Shown here one piece after another: positions 1 through 8,553 of a DNA stretch of 64,000 bases. How positions within the stretch are numbered: the stretch's first letter is position 1; the number at the start of each line of letters is the position of its first letter. Below the pieces are notes generated by a model, which worked only from the letters and a program-made list of their open reading frames with translations, had not been told where the DNA came from and made no database searches. Source of the stretch: Apodospora peruviana (Eukaryota; Ascomycota; Sordariomycetes; Sordariales; Lasiosphaeriaceae); assembly GCA_033439685.1 (NCBI GenBank), contig JAUEDM010000004.1:2852001-2916000 (forward strand), written 5' to 3'. The translations under genes were made by a program, and so were the position numbers.

Positions 1-183
1 TATGTGCATGTTGGCGTGGCCATGCATCATGTCTGGGTGGTCTGATGGTCTAGATGTCAGCATGGGTGGTTGCACCGAGAACACCCCGGACCATCTCCTC
101 CCCCGCAAATGAGACGTCGACGAGCTCACACCGGTCTGAGCACCCCAGCTGACAATGCTCCAAACAGTCATACCAACCCACAG

Positions 184-1688
184 CACCGGCTTCGATATTT
201 GGCACCTTGGGCCCCGAGCCGAGATCGATCCAACCGTTTCAGTTTTGCTCTTCATCGGCTTCAACGATATCCCCAATCGTGGTCCCTCACGAATACACTG
301 TTTCCCCTGCCATCTCGCCAACAAGTCTGTTTGATAACACTGCTACCGGCGTGCACTTTGGTCATGTGTCACAAGGACTGGAGCCGACTGCAATGCTTGG
401 GGAGCAAGCCCTGTTGATGCCGCCGTTTGGATATTCTACCTCGTCTAGTTCGGTGCCCACTTATGTTGCCGGTCATCCCTTAGACTTGTTGACTTACCCC
501 CAAACCGCAACGCAACCGTGGAGTGAGCAGCAAGGACACGGGAGCGTCCCGTGGCAACATGGTCTTGATACCTCGGTACCACCTTCCTGGCCTCCCCAGT
601 CCTCGTCGAGCACGCCTCTTACCACGCAGGCTCCGAGTCTGTCGTTCATGTCCTACCCGTCCGGTCAACTCATCGCGGACTGCTTGAAACCAATGGACAG
701 CTACTACCACGACTCGAGCGACACCAGCGGCCAAGACACGAAGGGCCCCGCGGCCCGTCTGAGCAAGAACGAGACGCTGAGAAAAAGGCGCAGCAACAAC
801 ATGGGAGGCGCGCAGCCGCCCATCGCTTCCACGACGCCGACAGCAAGGGGAGGGACGACAAGACCAGCCACCAGAGACCCGGAGATGCTGCATCCTAACG
901 AGGTTACTCCCCCAGTGAGGATACAATCCGGTCATCGAAGTGGTGGTGGTGGTGGCTCTGCGGCGCCCAACAGGACAAGAGGGAAGAGGATGCGGGAAAG
1001 CACTTCTTCTTCCTCTCCTCCTGCTACTCAGGGAGCGTCTCGTCCTCGTATGGGACTTCTCGACACAACTGGCATCACCACTACCACCGGCAGCACTAAC
1101 AATTATACTCGACAATCGAATCAAAAAGGTAGTGGCAAGCAGTGTTCTGTTCACGGACCCCCGTTGGAGGAAGAGACCGGCGAAGAGGCACTACTACCGG
1201 TAGCCGACAATGCCAGGCTTAAGCACAACAGCGTGGAGCGCAAATACCGCAACCGGTTGAACAAGCACTTCGAGCAGCTTCTGGACGCGCTGCCTCCAAC
1301 CATGGGCGACTCGTTGCCCGATCACCGAAGCCAGCAGCAGCTGAGACTACCACCGCTGTTGGCGGCACCGACGACCATTCAGGACGGCAACTCGGGGGAG
1401 CTAGAGGACCAAACGGATTACATTGACCGAGGAGTAGGAAGCGTACAAGGAGGACGACAGAAAGGATTTCTGGCGGCGCAAGATCGGTCCCCTGCTACTC
1501 CTACTGCACCTCCCGAGAGCCGGAGGGTGAGCAAGTCAGAGGTCCTAGACCGCGCAATTCTGTATATCCGGTCGTTGGAGAACGGACAGGAGCGGTTGAT
1601 GGCGGATCGTAAGGAGCTGAGGAGGTGGTGGGAGACTTATGGCAAGTCGGTTGCTGGAGATGGTGGTTTTACCAAGGATGACTGCTAG
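184..1688 (+). CDS. SREBP-like bHLH transcription factor (5' exon unresolved)
   Basis: Likely a nuclear DNA-binding regulator. The C-terminal part holds a basic helix-loop-helix domain: the basic region and helix 1 (HNSVERKYRNRLN) start near base 1224, and helix 2 (SKSEVLDRAILYIRSLE) near 1530. The Tyr in the basic region (KYRNRLN) marks the SREBP subgroup. About 70 residues are inserted in the loop, which is unusually long. The N-terminal 300 residues are rich in Ser, Thr, Pro and Gly and look disordered. The frame is open from 153 with no in-frame ATG before 393, so an upstream exon is expected. A CTGAC branch-like site at 149-153 and CAG at 181-183 make 184 a plausible exon start; otherwise translation begins at 393. 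A paralogue lies at 18696. The target genes are unknown. Confidence 0.8.
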
Positions 1689-1707
1689 CTAGGGTTTGTT
1701 AAAGCTA

Positions 1708-2613
1708 TTATACCACAAGGAACACTTGGCTACCGACAGCGGTATCCATCACCTCCCCGTCCATCATGCCGTGGACGAATGCTTCCCCTACCAGCTGCAC
1801 AGCATCAGTAATAGCTGGCTCCGTAGGTTGATCTTGATTGTTGTCTTCTCCTTCGGGGTGCTGCGGTCGTCGCATGATATACGGCGTACAGAACCCGTCC
1901 AACACACAAACCAAATCGCCCCTTTTTGTGTCAGGAGGCACCATCGCCATCAACCCGCTTTTAGTCAAACAGAACGCGCGCCCCGTGCAGCACATAGTCC
2001 GGTTGCTGTTCCACAGCAATACCCGTTTCACGGCCTCGTTGACGAGTCCCCGCCGCCTCGATCTCCTCGACCGGCAGCATATCGTTAGTCTCGTCCACCA
2101 AGTCCCGGCCGCTGCGTTGTATCGAGCAGAAGCCTGCATCTTTGCAAAGTGCTGGCGACGGGTCTCGATCGACGACAGGCTCGTCCAGTCGGGCACCCAC
2201 GAGGGTGAGTCGCCCAGATTCCGGCGGTAGCCGATCCCAGGGTAGGACAGTATCTCGTTACAATCTTTCATAATCAAGTGCCTTGCCACGTCCGTGTAGA
2301 CCTGCTCCACAGACTTCGCATAATCCGGCTTCAGCCAGACGCACCGGAGGCAGAGACGTATGCCAGAAGTCGCCCAACGTGGACAGGATGAGCATGCTTG
2401 ACCTGTACCACACCATAAAGGTGAAGCCTGTGATATAGAGCGGTAATCGAATAAGAGGGATGCCGCTGTTGTCGCCGTGAGGACCCGGGGTTGCTGTTGG
2501 TGCTCGGTGTTGACATCATGTTTTCTCCGACACCCAAGAGGAAAGACGCTGTCCTGCCTTGAAAACCCAGTAGATGTGCTCCGAGCTGTATCCAAGCGTG
2601 TCACAAGCCGCAA
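1708..2613 (-). pseudogene. HET-domain protein relic (C-terminal half)
   Basis: Remnant of a heterokaryon-incompatibility gene. Residues coded from about 2337 downwards match the usual C-terminal side of HET proteins: LKPDYAKSVEQVYTDVARHL, then PSWVPDWTSL, and a late GRAFCLTKSGLMAMVPPDTK block followed by a QLVGEAFVHGMMDGE motif. The segment that should precede these, including the DPRDKVYALLG-type motif that ends the HET domain core, is not found in any frame upstream. The middle (CCRSRRSRRRG) also looks out of frame. I infer a truncated and degraded copy. HET proteins control non-self recognition and cell death between fungal strains, and decayed copies are common. An unrecognised spliced model cannot be fully excluded. 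Confidence 0.6.
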
Positions 2614-2983
2614 CGGTCAGCGCATGCAACTGGCAGAGCCCGAAAACGGCCGAGGTGACCACAACAGGGCTCCATGATCTTCGCAGGGTGAAGCCTGGCA
2701 GTAGTCGCGATGCGCCGAAGAGTGCGGCGCCGCAGATCGCCGTAATTCCGGATGATAATATTTTGTTTGGAGTTGTCGATGCGGAAGTCAAGGATGATGG
2801 AGAAGAGGAGGAGGAGGAGGCGTACAAGCCGATGGCGTCCGGGATGGATACGATGCATAGTGCACCCAGAGTACCTCCATTTCTGTCTCTACTCAAAGTT
2901 GGTACGGAAGACGCGGCGCTCAAAAGGCACCCGACCCAGACACCGCGTCTAAGTGCTCGGTCGCCTAATTCGGAGGTACTCAT
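2516..2983 (-). CDS. Possible small membrane protein, adjacent to HET relic
   Basis: An open frame of 155 codons starts with a clear ATG at 2983. It has three or four hydrophobic stretches (around GALCIVSIPDAIGLY, ILSSGITAICGAALFGA and VVVTSAVFGLCQLHALTVAA) separated by a Ser-rich run. It overlaps the HET relic by about 100 bases in another frame. I do not recognise a family. It may be the 5' exon of the original HET gene, since some HET proteins carry membrane segments, or an independent gene, or chance. Confidence 0.3.
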   Translation of the reverse strand: MSTSELGDRALRRGVWVGCLLSAASSVPTLSRDRNGGTLGALCIVSIPDAIGLYASSSSSSPSSLTSASTTPNKILSSGITAICGAALFGASRLLPGFTLRRSWSPVVVTSAVFGLCQLHALTVAACDTLGYSSEHIYWVFKAGQRLSSWVSEKT

Positions 2984-4123
2984 GATAAGAATCGGTCAGC
3001 CATGCCGCATGCGTGGTGTTTTGATACGAAGTTGTCGGAGAGGAGCGTCCTCGAAGCGTGTTGAAGAGAAACTGGGGGGTTGTCGTTGTCTTCAGGTTGA
3101 TTCAGAACACCCACTAAGGCTGGATAGGGAGGTGAGGTAGCATTGCGGCACTGTTGTAAGCCTAGGCTCAGCTTTGCCCAGAGTGGCAGTGCAGCTGAAT
3201 CAAGTAGCGGAATACAGACTACGGATGCTGGTGCAAACCCGAAAGCAAGCAGGGAATACTGAAGGAAGTGGATCGCAGGTGGTTCGATAGAAAGGCAGTT
3301 TATACTTTTGTTATGTCGCAGTATGTGAAGTATCTAGCGTAGAAGGAAATGGTGATAGACCTCAGTCTCCAGAAGTTTCGGTGCTTTACCTGTATAATTA
3401 TCTCAAACAGCTCCAACTCATCAGCGCACGAGACTCTGTTTTATGACGACATTATGAACTCATGATGCAACCCTTCAAGATCTCAATTAACCGCGAGCGG
3501 TATCAACATCAGCATCAGAGCCGCAACGTTTTTTTAACGCAGATGACTCTATTAGTACCAGGTCGGTTTGCTGACAACAAGTGTTTGTAAGAGATATGCT
3601 TCTTTGTAAGTCGCGATATCATTCGTCAGCAATTAAATCCAATTTGTATGTACGACGACGAATTCTACTAATCCACATACAGCCTTGCGTCATCCACAGA
3701 CGACCTCTTACGCCCGTTCTTTCAATGCCGGTACTCCTCCGATATTACCGAGTAGTAGTGATGAGGGGAAATAAACATGTTGATTTCAGAACAGTGCCTG
3801 AACCCCTTAGCAAGGCCAAGTGGGTGTTGGCGGGTAAATTGACCTAAGTCATTGCCACTTCTTCTACGCCCATCCGGATGCCTCCCTTATATTGCCTCAC
3901 CCTCTTCGTACCCCAGATTTTCGGAACCAGGTATGGTCTCGGCAAGACATCCGAATCCGGCCACAGATGTAGAGACTAGTAGCAAACTATAATCTGGCCT
4001 GGATCCGAGAATTAAAAGGAGAAATATCCGGGTGTGGAGGTATTTAACCTCACGTTTTGCCCATCCTGTCCCAATTCCCTTCTAGTTATACTTGTAGCGG
4101 AAGCGGAAGCAATCATAGTCACG
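2984..4123. other. Intergenic, no gene seen
   Basis: About 1.1 kb between the HET relic and the binding-protein gene. It is relatively AT-rich, with short out-of-context open frames only. A TATAAT-like string near 3989 could belong to the promoter of the gene at 4124. No repeats or RNA genes were recognised. Confidence 0.5.
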
Positions 4124-5095
4124 ATGCAGCAACTATTCGGTTCCCTCCTCGGCCTGTTGCTCGCCAGCATCGCCGTCCTCCTCGGCTTCTTCCCACCGCC
4201 GGCCCTCGGCCTGAAGGTAGCCTACAACAATGCTTGGATCGAAGGCACCCCGCTCGCGTGGACCAACAAGAACATGTACAAAACCGACACGGCAACCTTC
4301 GTCAGCGGCGGCGTGGCGAGCATCGGAGGCACCGCAGACATCGGGGGCAACGCCGAGACGCAGGGGCTCAAGCAGTACGCTACGCACAAGAACTACCGGC
4401 TCATCTACGTGATCGTCGAGGTGGCCTACCGACTGGTCGCCAACAAGGCAGCTGGGATCAACACGCTCGCCGACCTGCGCGGGAAGCGCGTCGGCACCAT
4501 GCCGGGAACGTCGGCCGAGGTGTTTGTGCGCACGCTGCTCGCCAGCGCCGGCGTCAACCAGGGCGACTACACGCAGGTGTCTGGGAACGTGTGCATGCGC
4601 GCGCCGTGCGGGGCCAACACGTTCCCCAGCCAGCTCAAGGCGAAGCAGATCGACGCGTTCGGCATCTGGGAGACGGCGGTCGAGCTGGGCATCGAGGCGA
4701 TAGGCGAGGCGAATGCAGCCGTGTTCCAGAACGCGTCGCTGTACCGCGAGATATACAGTCTCTACGCGACCGCCGACAGCCTGAAGGACGCGGCGACGCG
4801 GAACAAGATTGTGCACTACGTCAAGGCGTTGAACCAGACGCTCGACGTGTTCCGCAACGAGCCCGACAAGGTGTACGCGACGGTCGGGTCGGCCATCGGG
4901 GTGGACGTGCCCGTGCTGAAGAACGTGTGGGCTGATCACGCGTGGGGGCCGGGGAGTCTGGGGGAGGATCTGGTCGACTATTTGGTCAGGGAGGAGCAGT
5001 ATCTCTCCAAGGCGGACAAGAGGTCGCCCATTTCGAGGGCGGATCTGGCCAAGTTCATTGATAGCAGTGTGTACGAAGACGCCAAAAAGCTGTGA
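4124..5095 (+). CDS. Secreted NMT1/SsuA-like solute-binding protein, bacterial type
   Basis: Codes for 323 residues without introns. The ATG at 4124 gives a classic signal peptide (MQQLFGSLLGLLLASIAVLL then a cleavage-like ALG); an in-frame ATG at 4034 would add 30 residues ahead of it and is less likely. The mature part resembles periplasmic substrate-binding proteins of nitrate/sulfonate/thiamine-precursor ABC or TAXI-TRAP transporters. It has an early WIEGTPLAWT region, a GGTADIGGNAETQG ligand-loop-like stretch, and the typical second-lobe motif LADLRGKRVGTMPGTSAEVF. In bacteria such proteins deliver a ligand to a membrane permease, but no such permease is encoded here. In a fungus it may be an extracellular binder or a THI5-like remodelled enzyme. 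The absence of introns and the family distribution suggest acquisition from bacteria; this is inference. Confidence 0.72.
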   Translation: MQQLFGSLLGLLLASIAVLLGFFPPPALGLKVAYNNAWIEGTPLAWTNKNMYKTDTATFVSGGVASIGGTADIGGNAETQGLKQYATHKNYRLIYVIVEVAYRLVANKAAGINTLADLRGKRVGTMPGTSAEVFVRTLLASAGVNQGDYTQVSGNVCMRAPCGANTFPSQLKAKQIDAFGIWETAVELGIEAIGEANAAVFQNASLYREIYSLYATADSLKDAATRNKIVHYVKALNQTLDVFRNEPDKVYATVGSAIGVDVPVLKNVWADHAWGPGSLGEDLVDYLVREEQYLSKADKRSPISRADLAKFIDSSVYEDAKKL

Positions 5096-7034
5096 GAAGG
5101 GCTTGATGTACATATGACGCTGTATTTTGTTTAGGTAGCGGAACCATTATATAAAGGAGTTTGTAAGCACGCATTCCAGCTCAGAAGGCCAGTTGGTGTA
5201 GTTGTTACACTCGTTCACAGTATTATGGCGTTGTCAGTACTCGCTTATTACATTTAGTCCATGAACTTGACGAACGGTCTAACTTCTGAGTTCTAGGTAA
5301 GAAAATCCTCTCGCCCCCTTTCTTTTTTTTTTTTTTCCTCTCCTTTTTTTTTCAACTCATTCTAACACAGTGGGAGTGCTACTGGTAGCCAAAAAGGGAC
5401 GGTGATAAAAGACAAACGTCCAGCGGCTTGGAACTCGGTCGAGCTTTCTTTTGTTTGGAAGAAACTTGGAGACTCGAGAAGGAGGGTTCAGCCACAGGAG
5501 TCACCATTCACGGATTCTTCCAAGTGCCTTCCTACAAACGATGACCAGTGAAATAATTGACTTGACCGTATTGTTTTCAAGGTAGATTGTCAATCAATTG
5601 CCTCAATGACTGCAGGGCAAAGTTTGGCAGTACAGCAAATAGAAGAGGATGGAGTGTTTCCACCACACACTAAGAAGTGTGACAGAATAGTTGGACCACT
5701 ACACATATAAATCTGTGGTGGTCACCCAGTTACTAGTAGTTGTCCATCCAACATCATCAAAGGTGGACACGCCAAAGGCGGCGCTAGGACGACACCGGGA
5801 ACCTACACCGAGCCAGGAGACGAGGAAGGTCTGCCTGGACCGGATGATGGGACAAGCTCGACCCGCTAACTCGCGCAGCCAAGAGCAGCCAAGCAACTGA
5901 AGCCCCTTCTGATTTTGCAAGGTCCGCACCACTCAACCAGTACGGCTTGCTTCCGGGAAGACACTGCAGCCGGTCTTGCAATGTGCAGAAGAGATCTAGA
6001 ATAAGGCTTGATCCCGTGCTAGGTGAATGGTCAATGTGTCTGGCTGCGGCGCAAACAAAGGCCACGCACGGCACGGCCGTATCAGCTGTGCCGGTCTCGT
6101 CGTCTCCATCCATCTTCGCACTCGCTTACGCGCCGGAGATGGATTGCGCCGGGGGTTGAGAAAATGTGGATGTGGCAAGCGGATAAGTACTCTGGTGTTA
6201 CGTGTGACCGTGTTCGGTTATCCTGTAGATGAGGTGTCACGAACAATCTTGTCGTGCCCCGTGTCGTCGGATACAGTCCCAGACTTAGGAGAGTGAGGGA
6301 AATGCTGGCAGGGCCAAAGTATTAAATAATTACCAGGTATCCCCTAACCTCACAGTAAAGCTGAAAAGGCGAGATCGACAACCAGATGGTCATCAGATTT
6401 GTATCTCATCTCCATTCCGTGGCGACGGTTCTGCTTGCGGGCGTCAAGGTCTCTTTCGTGACCTGCGTGGCAAGCCCATCAACACCATGCAAAACACTCT
6501 CAACAAAACTGAGGCCTTTTAATTTAAAACTTCGCTACCTTGTTGATTCCATTCCGCCGTCTTCCATACATGTCGTCCCCAAGGTTAACTTGCAGCAGAA
6601 GCTCTTTGTTTGTGATGGCTAGTGCCTCACTCGCCACCTCGGACCTGTCGTTGCTGCCATGACCAGGGGCACCCAATAGGCGTTTTCTACTCCCACTGGC
6701 TTTCAATCCCGCTCGGCATTTTCCAACCCTTTTAGGTCAAGTGTGTAATATGAATCCTCCTGCCGTGACTGCTAACCTGTATATCGATGGTCCCGGCAAC
6801 CATGGTCTGATCTTATCTCCATTTATTCACAGTATTTATTCCTGTGCTTGGATCGAAGGAAGCCACAGACACCAACTTGGCCGGCTTCTTTCATAACTGG
6901 ATAAGTAGGTAGGTATTTATTAGATTTTGACAGCCAGGTGTGTCGCCGAGGTGGTTCAAGCCGGCGATCTGTCCACCTCTTCCGGACGACTTTCGCATCC
7001 CTTTCCCAATATTGCAGAGAAAGGGGTCAGTTAT

Positions 7035-7345
7035 GTAACCTCCGTGAAGCCCGTGGGCCAGGCCGGAGGAATCAAGTCGTTTTTGATGATCTATCTTTGA
7101 GTTCAACCTGGCGCTAAAAGCAATGGATATCACAGAGGCTTCGGCTTCCTCCTGCTGAGACTGGCAAGATACTTCCGAAATTCCAAGAAACGGATTAGTT
7201 GTAACCTCAGTGATACTCGGTGGGCCAGGCCGGAGGAAGGGGATGGATGACAATGATCTGTATTGAGTTGACGGTGAGCGCTAAAGTAATCGTTGAAGCA
7301 GATGCTTCCTCCTGCTGGGACTGGGTGGCTCCCTGGCAAGATGCC
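7035..7345. repeat. Degenerate direct duplication in precursor promoter
   Basis: Two blocks about 166 bp apart share an ordered series of matches: GTAACCTC at 7035 and 7201; GTGGGCCAGGCCGGAGGAA near 7052 and 7219; a GAGTT segment; GCGCTAAA; then GCTTCCTCCTGCTG near 7144 and 7304 followed by CTGGCAAGAT. Within each copy CCGGAGGAA and TTCCTCCTG form an inverted pair. It looks like an old tandem duplication of a regulatory segment; function is unknown. Confidence 0.6.
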
Positions 7346-7404
7346 CCAAGGACTTTTTGTATAAGAACCAAGATGTTGTCTGCTGTTCTTGTTCTTGATA
7401 CATC

Positions 7405-7419
7405 CAACCAAAACATCAT
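7405..7419 (+). promoter_or_regulatory. 15-bp motif shared with the UstYa promoter
   Basis: CAACCAAAACATCAT occurs here, about 150 bp before the precursor ATG, and again at 12252-12266, about 30 bp before the UstYa ATG, on the same strand. The flanking bases (TTGATAC/TTGATCT) are also similar. It may be a shared 5'-leader or regulator site; no binding factor is known. Confidence 0.4.
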
Positions 7420-7424
7420 TAAAC

Positions 7425-7453
7425 CCCCCCCCCCCCCAAAAAAAAAAAAAAAC
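7425..7453. repeat. C-run joined to A-run
   Basis: A homopolymer C tract is directly followed by a homopolymer A tract, between the shared motif and the precursor start. The lengths are prone to sequencing or replication error. Confidence 0.9.
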
Positions 7454-7571
7454 ATCCATTTCTAAAGTTCTACCCTCTTCATCAATAGCGCCGGTCGCCA
7501 ACATTATCAGAAAAACAACACTCATTCTTTTCGGAATCGTACCCTTCTTTCCACCAAAGACAACCACCAAC

Positions 7572-8042
7572 ATGCAGCTCCCCAAGTCCATCATCTTGAC
7601 TCTCAGCGTCCTCGGTGCTGCTGTCAACGCATTCCCACACGGTGGTGCCGATCACCTGAATCGCCGTGCTGGCCCGGCCGAGGTGGTTGAGGCTATGGTC
7701 ACTGGGGAGGGGCTTCAAGTTCCTCAGACACGCCGAGACAGCAATATGAGGCCAGTTCGCAAGAGAGACGAAGAGGAAATTAGCGCCGACTTGGAGACAC
7801 GCGGCTTTCGAGACAATCACAAAACAGATGAAGACGAGGGCAAGCTGGAGGAGCGCCTTTTTAGGGGAAATAACAAGCGAGACGAGGACGAAGGTGGCAA
7901 GCTGGAGGAGCGCCTTTTTAGGGGAAACAACAAGCGAGACGAGGACGAGGGTGGCAAGCTGGAGGAGCGCCTTTTTAGGGGAAATAACAAGCGTATGACG
8001 ACCCGGCCTTCGAGAGTGCACCCTTGGACTACGAGGAGTTGA
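7572..8042 (+). CDS. Candidate RiPP (dikaritin/KEP-type) repeat precursor
   Basis: Secreted precursor, 156 residues as read without splicing. The ATG at 7572 (AACATGC) opens a signal peptide (MQLPKSIILTLSVLGAAVNA), followed by a leader with RR and KR sites. Next is a repeat block: one degenerate copy (7767-7826, its KR replaced by KT), one 18-residue copy (7827-7880) and two 19-residue copies (7881-7937, 7938-7994) of DEDEGGKLEERLFRGNNKR. Each intact copy ends in Lys-Arg, the Kex2 site. This is the layout of Kex2-processed repeat proteins and dikaritin precursors. A P450 and a UstYa oxidase follow within 5 kb. The 3' end is uncertain. Read straight through it stops at 8042. A phase-1 intron 7993-8058 would restore the KR and stop at 8075. 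A one-base shift at 7994 opens a coding-like frame to 8215 (with a GTATGT donor at 8093). The mature peptide is unknown; the Phe-containing LFRGNN part is one core candidate. Confidence 0.75.
   Translation: MQLPKSIILTLSVLGAAVNAFPHGGADHLNRRAGPAEVVEAMVTGEGLQVPQTRRDSNMRPVRKRDEEEISADLETRGFRDNHKTDEDEGKLEERLFRGNNKRDEDEGGKLEERLFRGNNKRDEDEGGKLEERLFRGNNKRMTTRPSRVHPWTTRS
7767..7994 (+). repeat. 57-bp coding tandem repeat of the precursor
   Basis: Four units: 60 bp (diverged), 54 bp, 57 bp and 57 bp. The last two differ at only three positions (GAA/GAG, AAC/AAT, CGA/CGT). Near identity at silent sites points to recent tandem duplication or concerted evolution, as is usual in fungal RiPP precursors. Confidence 0.9.
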
Positions 8043-8215
8043 CATTCTCCAAGTCTAGGAACTTCCTTGATCTGAGCGAGAATACATGGCTCGTATGTAC
8101 TGATAGTTTTGCTTCGGCCTTGTCTCTCTTTTTGGTTAAAATTGGGCCCGCTTGCCGGTTGCGAGTTGGTCGAGTTGCCGAGGATGGAAGTCAAGAATGT
8201 TCTGTGGCGACGTGA

Positions 8216-8553
8216 GCTAATAGGGGCTGGTTCCTCCTACGCGGTGTGCTGGTGGGTAGGTAGTTGTTCATGAAGGCTGGCAGGACGCTATTTTTGTTTT
8301 TCTTTGCGCTGTACTATTATTGATCTCATAGCTAGCCTAGTATTTTGACAGTCTTTACCGTTATCACTGCTCACCTCTAGTCATTGGCTTGTTTTGCCAT
8401 CTTCGATGCTGTCCGATATTAGTTACGCAGAAGCCACCTGGAGAAGAACATGTCCCAGTCTTGAAAGGTATTGCAGTATTGATCAGTAAGCCCTATCTAG
8501 ATAGGGGCTCTGCTACATACATGTAGGTAGGATATCATAAAAACTAATATTGC
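8216..8553. other. Intergenic between precursor and P450 3' ends
   Basis: About 340 bp between converging genes. No coding signal was seen. It probably holds the two 3' UTRs; an unresolved last exon of the precursor gene could reach into it. Confidence 0.5.

Larger units (their letters stand above)
5096..7571. other. Long intergenic region upstream of RiPP precursor
   Basis: About 2.5 kb without a supportable gene. It holds two T-rich tracts (5323-5337 and 5343-5352), low-quality open frames on both strands, a degenerate direct duplication at 7035-7345, and a C-run joined to an A-run at 7425-7453. The last 200 bases should contain the promoter and 5' leader of the precursor gene. Confidence 0.5.

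Noticed and set aside
70..417. Open frame overlapping the first bHLH gene
   Set aside because: Different frame from the bHLH coding region, composition not protein-like; probably a shadow.
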